Source of the DNA: an uncultured Eubacteriales bacterium | GTDB lineage: Bacteria; Bacillota; Clostridia; Christensenellales; Aristaeellaceae | Assembly (NCBI GenBank): GCA_900315675.1 | Contig: OMZY01000009.1 | Coordinates: 1 to 64,000 of the forward strand | Direction: 5' to 3' | Length of the DNA stretch: 64,000 nucleotides | In this document: piece after piece, positions 37,192 to 46,700 of the stretch | Position numbering within the stretch: the first letter of the stretch is position 1 | How the letters are laid out: the number at the start of each line of letters is the position of its first letter | The notes under the pieces: generated by a model | Seen by the model: the letters and a program-made list of their open reading frames with translations, nothing else | Databases searched by the model: none | Told to the model about the DNA's origin: nothing | Made by a program: the position numbers and the translations under genes

Positions 37192-38463
37192 TCATTCCGC
37201 ACAGATGCCAACCTGGAAGTATGCTTCTCCCAGATCCGCTGGTGTCCGCAGATCATCCATGTCCACACAGTCTGTAGCATCTTCCGGTACATAGATCACT
37301 GTATAGTTTTCATTTCTTCCGGAGTTCACACCGGAAACCCTCAGGCGCACCGGGCGCCATCCCGGAACTACCGGACTTTCCGTATCAAAGGATTCACCGG
37401 TGCGAATGGTCGTTTCGTACGGTTCCGCCGCTTCCGTCCCGTCCGGATACAGATAGCGGATCCGCATCTTCCAGGTCAGGGGTCTATAGTGAACGACGAC
37501 CACCGTATCCTCGGTCAGGGTCCCTCTCAGAATCTGTACATCCGTCTCATAGCCCGGATACTGAGGAGAGACCACATAGTACTGTCCGCCTTTCTTCCGG
37601 ATGAACACCCGATCCGGGAATACTTCCTTCCCGTTCTCATCGTAATACTTCACGGTCAGTTTCAGCGTGTCGCCTTCAGGTTCACGTTCAGCCATCCGTC
37701 CGAACACAACCAGTCGGCCGTTGGTACTCGTATCCGCGCAAGTAGACAGTGCCAGGACCTTTACGGTATTCTTTACAACTTCCTCATCCCAGACCTGAAT
37801 CTCTGTTCCGATGCCCGTATCATGGCTCCGGTCTCCGGTCAGAAAGTCAATGACCTGCCGTACCCGGTTTCCCATGGTATAGATTTCTTTTTCATAGGCG
37901 TCCGTAACCACCGTAGCAAAGAAAGTTACATCATAGATTTTTCCGTTCTTCGTGATCAGCACCGCCGTCTGGTGGCTTTTGAACCAGCTCGGATCCCGGT
38001 ATTTGTCCAGCGAACCGAACATCGCGCCGTTGTCCATGTGGTGGCCGTACAGCAGGTTGTAGCTTTCAGAAAAGTCCGGCATGCACGCTGCCGCCTGGTA
38101 AATAGCGCCGGTCAGGGAAACCTTGCCGTAAACGTCGTGGGAGGCATAGTGCAGATCGTCCCTTCCCTGGACAACAGGATAATCGATGGGTGTATCCTCC
38201 ACGGTAATCCAGGCCCGGTAGTCCTTATTCACCGTCTCCATGGACGGTGCTTCCGCCAGTGCTGCATTCATCACATCAGGCTTATATTTCAGCAGGTCAC
38301 TGCCCGAGCTGAAAGCTCTAAGCCCAACAGCCATGCTGTCAAACAGGCCATATCCGGAATAAGCGATCAGGACGAAAGCCAGCAGTGCAGCGCAGGCAGA
38401 AATAAGCCCGCTGCCGATCCTGAGCGCGGTCAGAATACCATCCCGCTGTTTTCTGTGCTTCAT
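37192..38463 (-). CDS. Class B sortase with C-terminal MucBP-like domains
   Basis: 423 residues from the ATG at 38463, 9 bases after GGAGG. One N-terminal membrane helix (about 14-40). Sortase core: DTPIDYPVVQGRDD, LLYGHHMDNGAMFGSL with catalytic His141, VLALSTCADTSTNGRLVV with catalytic Cys242 and Arg250. The YGHxM and long insert before the Cys mark the SrtB-like pilus sortases. After residue 260 come two domains with the MucBP pattern (LTVKYYDENGKEV and MRIRYLYPDGTEA, each ending in an aromatic strand). Such an extension is not usual on sortases. Expected role: polymerise the pilin and attach the adhesin. Confidence 0.9.
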   Translation of the reverse strand: MKHRKQRDGILTALRIGSGLISACAALLAFVLIAYSGYGLFDSMAVGLRAFSSGSDLLKYKPDVMNAALAEAPSMETVNKDYRAWITVEDTPIDYPVVQGRDDLHYASHDVYGKVSLTGAIYQAAACMPDFSESYNLLYGHHMDNGAMFGSLDKYRDPSWFKSHQTAVLITKNGKIYDVTFFATVVTDAYEKEIYTMGNRVRQVIDFLTGDRSHDTGIGTEIQVWDEEVVKNTVKVLALSTCADTSTNGRLVVFGRMAEREPEGDTLKLTVKYYDENGKEVFPDRVFIRKKGGQYYVVSPQYPGYETDVQILRGTLTEDTVVVVHYRPLTWKMRIRYLYPDGTEAAEPYETTIRTGESFDTESPVVPGWRPVRLRVSGVNSGRNENYTVIYVPEDATDCVDMDDLRTPADLGEAYFQVGICAE

Positions 38464-38501
38464 CCTGTATCCCTCCTTTCCCGATCTGTTCACGAATGCT
38501 T

Positions 38502-39245
38502 TTACAGATTGTTTCTCCTGAGGATCGTGATCACAATCCCCTGAATCTCATCCGCCCGGACGATTCCAAAATAGCGACTGTCTTTGCCGCCATTCCGCTG
38601 ATCAGCCATGACAAAGTATTCCCCGTCCCACAGTTTCAGCGGGTATTCCGTTATTCCCTCCTCGTAGGGTCGAGTGGGATAAAAGATGTTGTTCTCAATC
38701 ACTGCGTTTCCGTTCACGGAGAGGCCCCGTTCATCCGTCACCTCTACCGTGTCCCCCGGCGCAGCGATAATCCGGCAGACAAAGCGCTGCGTTTCCGGGG
38801 CTTCCGGATCCCGGAAGCCCAGCCAATCCAGCGCCTTCCGGACAAAACCTTGTTCGCCGGTCCGCGTATCTTCTTCCATCTGTTTATCGATCACCACGAT
38901 ATCCTGCGCCTTGAAATTCCGCTCAATCCTGTAAAAAAGCAGCAGATCACCCGCATCCAACCGCGGATACATATCCCGGTTCGGCATAAAGGTAAGCCCT
39001 ACCAGATGGAAAAACAGGAAATAAACCACAAGCGCAAGCGAAATAAGCCGGAGCAGGAAGGAACGCAGCGCCCGCATCCGGAGCCTGTGGCGCTTTTCCT
39101 TTGCCGCGGTTTTCTCCCTGACGTCGGATTCAATCAATACATCCTCCGGGAGGGAGACCGGAACCACAATTTCTTCTGCAGGTTCCGGCCTGCCTGCCGG
39201 TTCAGTTTTCTTCTGTTCCGTCCCTTTCAGGATCTCAGGGATCAT
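38502..39245 (-). CDS. Signal peptidase I-like protein lacking both catalytic residues (SipA-like)
   Basis: 247 residues with one membrane helix (about 62-84) after a 55-residue acidic/basic cytoplasmic part. Peptidase_S26 pattern is intact around the active site, but the nucleophile serine of the GDSMYPTL-type motif is Asp (NRDMYPRLDAGD, D91) and the general-base lysine of the VKRVIGLPGD-type motif is Cys (FVCRIIAAPGDTVEV, C157). The C-terminal RNGGKDSRYFG box is retained. Streptococcus pyogenes SipA, needed for pilus assembly but not peptidase-active, shows Ser-to-Asp and Lys-to-Gly changes, from memory. Its start overlaps the pilin stop by 4 bases. Likely a pilus assembly chaperone. Confidence 0.9.
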   Translation of the reverse strand: MIPEILKGTEQKKTEPAGRPEPAEEIVVPVSLPEDVLIESDVREKTAAKEKRHRLRMRALRSFLLRLISLALVVYFLFFHLVGLTFMPNRDMYPRLDAGDLLLFYRIERNFKAQDIVVIDKQMEEDTRTGEQGFVRKALDWLGFRDPEAPETQRFVCRIIAAPGDTVEVTDERGLSVNGNAVIENNIFYPTRPYEEGITEYPLKLWDGEYFVMADQRNGGKDSRYFGIVRADEIQGIVITILRRNNL

Positions 39246-40666
39246 TCATCTTCCTCCGTGTGCTTCCGGTGCTTCTTCGCCACGATCAGCAGGGCAATAC
39301 CGCCGATCAGCATTAAGGCATACGGTGCGAAACGGACCACATAACCAGTGGGGGAGATAAGCGACAGTGTATTGGTGAACTGGATGGCTGCGTTGGTATC
39401 CGCAGCCGGCGCTGCTGCCTGTGCATATGCTACCGTTGCATTTTCAGACATTGTGGCGGTCTTATTTTCATTGGAAAGGGTTGCTGTGCCGCCTGTGAAG
39501 GCCACATCTGCATCGCCGTCTTTCGCTGTAGTTGCATAAGTGGTACCGGTCACATTGTTCGTTTCGGTCACGGTCACTTTGGTTCCCGTGGGAATACCGA
39601 TGTACTTCACGGTACTGTCATTTGCGATGGAAGGAGAGCCGTCCTTATCCGCCGTACCGACCGCGTCTGCGCTGCCAACCTTATACAGGGTATTGGCTGC
39701 TACAGCCGTTCCGCCCACAGAAGTGGCCGCTGCCTGAGCAGTCTTGGTTACAGCAGCATCGGACTCCTCCACCGCAAACTGGAAGGTTCCCGTCGCACTG
39801 TCGGCTGTCCATGCTACGTCAAAGGGGAACTTATGGCTGTTCATGGTTGCATCACCGGTCAATGTCTTGCCAACCGTCAGGTTGTAGGTGTGATACTCGT
39901 CAGCTTTCACAGCAGTGCCATCATTGGTTGCCGTCACAAATCCGTTGGTCTTGACCGCGCCGGCCGTTGTGGTATCGCCGTCCGGGGTAATATCCTCATT
40001 TTCGATGACGCAGACATAGCCGTAAATTCGCCAGTCTTCACTGGTAATTTCTGCGGTGTCATAGACGTCACTTCGCATGACGTAGACGTCCAGATAGCGG
40101 GTATGGGTACCCGTAGTTTCCGTCACGCCGCTGGTCGTGTAGGCATTGGCGGACTCGGTAATCAGGTAGCGGTACACACCGGGCTGGGTGAAAACCACAT
40201 CGCTGAAGTCTACGGTAAACGCCTTGCTGTTGGCTGTACCGCTCGCGGAGGCATCCAGGATATCCGCATTTGTCCAGGCCAGCGTACCCGTTGCAGATTC
40301 GGATGTTCCGGCGGTTCCTCCATTCACCTTCACCCCGGTAATGATGCCGGGAATGGTGGTAGTACTGACAGCCGTACCGGAACTGTGATCTGTTGTTGCA
40401 TCTGTAACGCTCACTGCCGTACCGGGCGTCACCGTATAGGTATAGGTGATCGCCGGTCCATAAATCAGCGCCTCATCCGGGTTGAAAACGGTGATTTCCT
40501 TCTGGATACTGACCACCTTGTCATCCACGGTCTGTGTGTCAGGAGACGTGTAACCACCGGCTTCACCGCCGGACAGTGAAGTAGGTGAGGTAGCAAACGC
40601 TGCGCTCACCGTCAGCACCAGGGCCAGTACCAGCAGCAGAGATCCGATCTTTTGCAGCTTCATCAT
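39242..40666 (-). CDS. FctA/Spy0128-like major pilin
   Basis: 474 residues: signal peptide (1-25), two Spy0128-type beta-sandwich domains, sorting signal, membrane helix and basic tail. Domain 1 has VSIQKEITVFNPDEALIYGP and ITYTYTVTPG; domain 2 has YNLTVGKTLTGDATMNSHKF and ends AAIQFTNTL. The lysines in QKEI and VGKTL and the Asn in FTNT are where Spy0128 forms intramolecular isopeptide bonds. The sorting signal is SPTGYVVRFAPYALMLIGGI, not LPxTG. Ala/Thr/Gly-rich throughout. The ATG at 40666 follows AGAGGGA. Should be the polymerised shaft subunit. Confidence 0.9.
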   Translation of the reverse strand: MMKLQKIGSLLLVLALVLTVSAAFATSPTSLSGGEAGGYTSPDTQTVDDKVVSIQKEITVFNPDEALIYGPAITYTYTVTPGTAVSVTDATTDHSSGTAVSTTTIPGIITGVKVNGGTAGTSESATGTLAWTNADILDASASGTANSKAFTVDFSDVVFTQPGVYRYLITESANAYTTSGVTETTGTHTRYLDVYVMRSDVYDTAEITSEDWRIYGYVCVIENEDITPDGDTTTAGAVKTNGFVTATNDGTAVKADEYHTYNLTVGKTLTGDATMNSHKFPFDVAWTADSATGTFQFAVEESDAAVTKTAQAAATSVGGTAVAANTLYKVGSADAVGTADKDGSPSIANDSTVKYIGIPTGTKVTVTETNNVTGTTYATTAKDGDADVAFTGGTATLSNENKTATMSENATVAYAQAAAPAADTNAAIQFTNTLSLISPTGYVVRFAPYALMLIGGIALLIVAKKHRKHTEEDE

Positions 40667-40769
40667 TCTTGATTCCCTCTCTTCCTAAAATATCATTGTT
40701 GAACTGTAATAGTCTTCAGGTTGCTTTTTATTTTTCATCCACCGGGATCACCCCAGTTTCTTACCCTGC

Positions 40770-43700
40770 TCATCGCATAGGGTCACCCCGCTTTCCGGGT
40801 GTTTCCTCCGTCAGTGCGGCCTTTCCGCGCCTGCGTCTCCTGATGCAAGCCGGTGCGGTAAAACCGGCAGCCAGCAGAAGCCCCACAAACATCATCACAG
40901 CGAAGGGCTGCTTAAAAATCCTGACAGCCGTCGGTGCGATAATGGGTTCGCCCGTGTTGGTAAAGACAAGCCGGAGGCTGTTGTCTTCTCCTGCATTATA
41001 CTCATTCCGGTTCGGTAAGAATCGACTGCCCTGTTTTACAGTGAAACTGAACGCACGCTCTGCTTGGCTCGTATCGCATTCAATATTTCCGTCCATATCC
41101 TCCACAGCCACTTCTGTGTCATAACCCGCTGCGGCTTCTTCGGAGATCTTCAGGGTGTATTGGTAATCCGAAACGAAGTTTTTATAGGTGTTCTTTTCGC
41201 AGTAGATCACCTGTCCGCTCTTGATGATGGCGCCGCTTGCGTCAGTTACTTCTATTCCGACGCCGTAAGCTCCGCCCCAGTCGGTTATATAGGACACCGT
41301 AATGTTCACCGTATACTGTTGGTTGTTTTTCAGTTTTACGGCTACAGAACCCCATCTCACGACCAGGGGCCCTGTTGTGTTCGTGGTGCTCGTAATCTTA
41401 CCGTAAACCAGTTCATCCAACACTTCCACATTGAAAGTGAACTCATCATTCGGATTGCCGTCCACCACCCGTTTTTCCACCGTGAAGGTATAATGCTGCG
41501 ACAGATTCGTTGTCCACGAAGTGACCAGCGTCACCGTCTCCATAATCCTCTGCGCAAAGTCAAAAGAATACTTCCCGATGTCATTATTGCCGGGTTGCTT
41601 TTCAGTGCTTCGGAAACTGTCGGTTGTTGTGTTATGTTCCAGCCAGGTGATGAAGTTCCAGCTCGGCTTTTCGGAATGGGGGGATGGATCTTCCGGCTTG
41701 ACCGCCCGGTCGCCCTTAGCCATGGACCAGATCACATACCGTGGATCCGCCTCGCTTCTGTAGAACACGTAAGGCTCGTCGGTATTGACTGTTTCTGGTC
41801 CGTTCCATATATGGAACCTGGTATTGCTGGTATACATCATGTTATAGACCACGCTGACCTTGTCGCTCCACACGGCGTACAGCGTCTGCTCGTAGGGCGG
41901 CGGCTGGCTGAAGTCCCACAGATACTCTTCCCTTACCTTGTCCAGCACAATCTTTCCCTCGTCCGGAATAATCGTTGTGCTGCCCCAGGTGACCGCCTCT
42001 TCCGTACTGAAATCCCTCTGCGCTGCAATATCCGCGTTGGTAGTCCAGCCGATAAACACCATGCCCGGATGGGACGGATCTGTCGGCCTGTAGGCATTGT
42101 CCGTAATTTGTGCCTCGTAGATCGTGTACAGGTCATCCTCCAGCTGGATATAATCCGCGGAGGTTTCCTTCCAGTGGCCGGTATTCACATCAAAGAGCAC
42201 CTGGTTGTCCGGTTCTTCCGTATAAGTAACCACAATGCCTTCTTCGTCAAACTGCAGCGTTCCGGACCAGGTCGCCGTATCGTCATAGCGAACGCCTTCT
42301 TCACCCGTTCCGCAAGGCTCGTCCCGGAATATACCGCTGACGCTGATCATTTTTCGTGCGTGATCGTTCAGCACCTCGGCTGTCAGGGTATCCGTTCCGG
42401 CCACTGCACAGGGAAGGACCACCTTGATCATGCCGTCGGTCTCTCCGATCTTTGCCGGAATGGTGATCGTGCCCCGGGTTTCCTCCCGGTCATATTCCCC
42501 GGTGACCATATTCACAACCCGTACCGTTTCTGTACCGGCCGTTCCGCTGAACCGGACCGTGATAGGTTCGGAGGTGGTGTTCACAAAGATCGCATAGATC
42601 ATGGGCTCCCACAAGGCATAGAGGGTTTTCTCTCCTTCCCTTGTTACCGCGGCCACCCCATCGGCGGCAAAAGCAGGGATGTAGGGAGAGCCGGTGGTAG
42701 GATTCAGGGGATCCTCGTTCTCGTCAAAACCGAGCAGCAGGTAGAAATCATCGTTCGAGAAATAGCTGTTTCCCTGTACACCGTCATGGGTCTGTTCCGT
42801 CGCGTACCGGTACAGGTGCAGCGCCAGGTTGGACTGCAGCAGCTCTTCCGTATCGCCGAACAGGATCTGCGTCGGCCGTCCGCCGCCGTCCAGGTGATCC
42901 TCTGTGTTGATCCAGGTATGGCCCGGATGGTCCAGTGCGGGAAGGCCTGTTGAATCCGCGGTGTTCACATATCCGCCCCGGGGATCGTTCGCGTCCAGGA
43001 TGAGGCTTGTCACATCCGGCCTGCGGTAGGAGGTATCGTCCGGCTCATAATAAGCCTGCATATGAATCACAGCGCCGTTACCCGCGATCTCCGAAACCAG
43101 GCTGGAATCAATAATGAAGTCGCTGCCGGGTTGATAGTATACAGCCTCCCCGTTCTCATCCAGCTGAATCGGTTCCCAGGTTTCCCCGTTCAGGCGGACC
43201 ACCCGCCAGCCCCGGAACACCCATCCCGGGGTGATGTTCGAAGGCGCCCGAAGGATGTGCGTGGGGGACTGGTCCGCGTAAAGCAGCTTCGAGGGATCCT
43301 CGGGATCGCTCCACTGCTCCACATTACCCATTACGGTCGTCACGTTTCCCTGTCCGTCATCCTCGGTATAGGTCGGGTTGTACCGGATATAATATCCGCC
43401 GTCCAGCCGCCACAGCGCCCGGATTTCGAGATCCTCCGTAATCATGGTATTGAAATTGAAGGGAGCGGAAGCCAGCGATCCGTCCTCCATTACCTGATAC
43501 CAGCCCATAAAGGAGTAATGCTCCGCGCCCTGTTTCCGGCGGTATTTCGTCAGGCTGTCCAGGTTGTGTCCGCCGAGGTAGGCGTCCATCCACTCTTCCT
43601 TGTTGGTAAACTTCACCGCGCCGCGCTCGGTAAACCGTTCCTCCGGGAAGGAACTGTAATACGCCCAGTACTGGTCAATCTCCGCCGCGGTCAGGTACAG

Positions 43701-46700
43701 CGCGCTCCGGAGGGCGCCGGGAATAAAGTCCCCGTCATGCTCCTCGCTGATGTACCGCGTATTCAGGTAGTAATAGAGTTCCGTTTCCGGATTCAGTCCG
43801 AGTTCCCGGATCTCCTGCTCGTAGGTGGGCAGGTAATTGCGCTCCAGGAAGTTGTAGGCGCTGATGGTTTCCTTGTAGTTTACCCGGAATCCCGTGGAGG
43901 CGCCGGCGGATGTGGAACCTGCCCGCCAGCGGTCAATTTCAGCCCCGTTCGGGTCAATCCGGATCACATAGTCCAGTTTTTTGAACACCGGATAGAGCAC
44001 AATGCTCTGGGCCGGCATGGTCGAATGGGCAAAATCAAAGGGTTCGCCCGCGCCTGCCTCGTTGGTATACCAGCCCAGGAAGCTGTATCCTTCCTTCCAG
44101 GGATCCTCGTATTTCTTTGCGTCCGCCAGGGATTGTTTGTAGAAGTAGGTGTCCATCTTCCGGTCCGCCTCGTTCTCATACATGAACGTCAGCGTATACT
44201 GCTTTGGCGTATAGAAGAAATAGACATGGTTTTCATATCTTTGCGGCACGTTATAACAGCTGTAGAAGTAGTCATACCCGGAAAAATCCCAAGCCATCTG
44301 GAATTCCGGGTTCACGTTGGAAATAACCGGTACCGGCGAACCCGCAGATTCATAGAACATCTTGTCCGTGATGACCTCGGCGCTTACATGAGCAATATCG
44401 CTGCTCCAGGTTGTCCGGTTGTACCCGGTATAGTCTTCACCCGGCACCAGGGTAACTTCATCCGGATCATAGGTCCCTTCCACCGCCTCAAACAGCGTAT
44501 GGTACTGCTTGATCCTGTCCTGGTTCGATTTTCGGCCAAAGTATGCCACAATGTGGTGAACCTGGTTCTGGTTGATAATGCCGGTACCCGCCCGGTTAGA
44601 GCACAGCTCCGCGGACATATAGCTGTAGATGCCGTTCAGGTCCGGATTGTTGCCCTGCTGTCCGGCCCAGGTCGGCCGGTCGTTGGCGATCTGGCAGTAC
44701 AGGCTGCCGTAATAACCGGCCCAGGTATACATGGTATGTGTGGTATTGGAAGGCTCATCAAATCTGAATCTGGGATTGGACGGACTCGGCCAGCGATCAC
44801 CGATATAAGCGCCGTATTTCGCCGCCAGTACATAGACGTTCTCATCCGCCCCCGGCACATAGTCGCCCATGACGTTTGCATTGGTTGTCACATATTCTGA
44901 TGTATATGTCCGACCTTCGAAGGTCATGCTGTACAAGCCTCTCAGGGATGGGCTACCATGAGCCGTATAACCCAGCTCTGTGAGCTTGTCATCCTTGAAC
45001 ATGAACTCAATCCAGTTGCCGTCCCATCCTTCGGCTGTCTTCTGGGATCCGCCCGTCTTCACATATCCGTCGCGGCCGATGTGGAAAACCAGCTTGAACA
45101 CTTTCCGGCTGTAGTAAACGTTGAAGATCGCGCTGCCTTCTCCGTCTATGGTCTTTGACCGGTCAGATCTTTCCGCGTTCAGGTCGTAGAAAATTTCCTC
45201 TCCCGCCGGCACGGCGCTCACATCGTCCAGGAACTCTGTGCTCAGCACGCTGACGGAATCCACGGTATAGGCCTGCAGGCCTTCCAGCGTAATCTCGGAT
45301 CCGGAAGCGTAAGCCGTGCTCAGCTGATTGTTCAGTTCTGTTGTGGAAATGGTCTTTACCGCGCTGGAGGCATATCCGTCGTCATCCGCGTTCTCTGTCC
45401 AGTAAACCACAGTTATGCCGGAATGATCGGGAATCCAGTTGGCGTACAGCGTCAGGCGGTCCAGGGCGTCGTAGAACTTCAGGGAGGTGCCTGAACCCTC
45501 AAACAGATCATATCCGCCGCCGACGTCCAGCGTGTATTTGCCGTTATAGATAATCCGTCCGTTTCCGTCCGTAATCTTTTTGGCTGTTGTGTTGATCGTG
45601 ACCAGCCGTTCCTGCAGGTTTTCGTCGATATAGCTGACGGGCACGTCCTTTGGCTCCGTCAGGTTGGTGATTTCCCCCGTGTCCGGATCTGTGCTGGCAA
45701 AGGCATACCAGCCGTCGAAAAGATAGCCCTGCCGCTGTGAAACCGGAATGGACGGATCAAACACATTGACGTCTGGTTCCGGCGTCATTCCGTCCGGCGT
45801 CACGCCGTTTCTGCCCCATGATTCCAGGAAGCGGGAACCGACAAAGGTTGCGCCGCTGCCGCTGACGCCGCTGACAAAGTCTACCCATCGTGCTTCCACA
45901 AAAATGGGATACAGGTCGATGCTTTCCCCTTCCGCCATTCCTTCCGCGGTGAAATAAACTCCGTCCCTGCCGGTATCCTTCAGTTCCGCGCCGGTATAGT
46001 CCACCGTGGGAATCTGTATCCAGTCCGGATTTGCTTCCGTCCCGGCGTTATATTCCCATCCGATAAAAATCAGGTGAACCGCGTCCGTACTGCTGGACCG
46101 GATATCGCTGATCCGTACGTCAACTCCCGGTGCGCTGCCTTCCGCAATCAGTTTCCGGGTCATCAGGTTGCTGGCTCCGGAAACGCCTGCGTCCCGGGCA
46201 TAGAGCATAAAGTTGATGAAGTTGTATTTGTCATAAACCGGGGCCAGGAACACATGTACGCTGCCGTCCCTGTCTACCGCACCCGCGCCGGAAACGCCGT
46301 GCAGGCTCCAGTGCACCGTATCGCCGACGCTGACGTTGTGCTCCTCGATGCTGATAGGCGTCTCAAAGGCAATGGCGTCCGGATTGGCCGGCCAGCTGTA
46401 ATACAGTTTTGAATCCGCTGTCCCGATTCCGTGCTCATCCGTTGTTCCGTTGATGACGAACGGATCCACCACATACCAGCCGTAGAAATGCTTGTCCTCC
46501 ACGTTTCCCGGATCCGTAATCAGTTCCAGCGTCTCTCCGTCTTTCAGGATCTGCGTGGTCTGGTTCTGCCCGTCCTTGTTCCTGAAGGGATAGGGTGCGC
46601 TCGCATAGTAAACGCGGTTCCCGCTGGTCAGCGCGTTGTCGTCCCGGGAGATAAAGTGGAATTCCACCCGGGGATTGGCCACCGTACCGTCCTCATGGAC

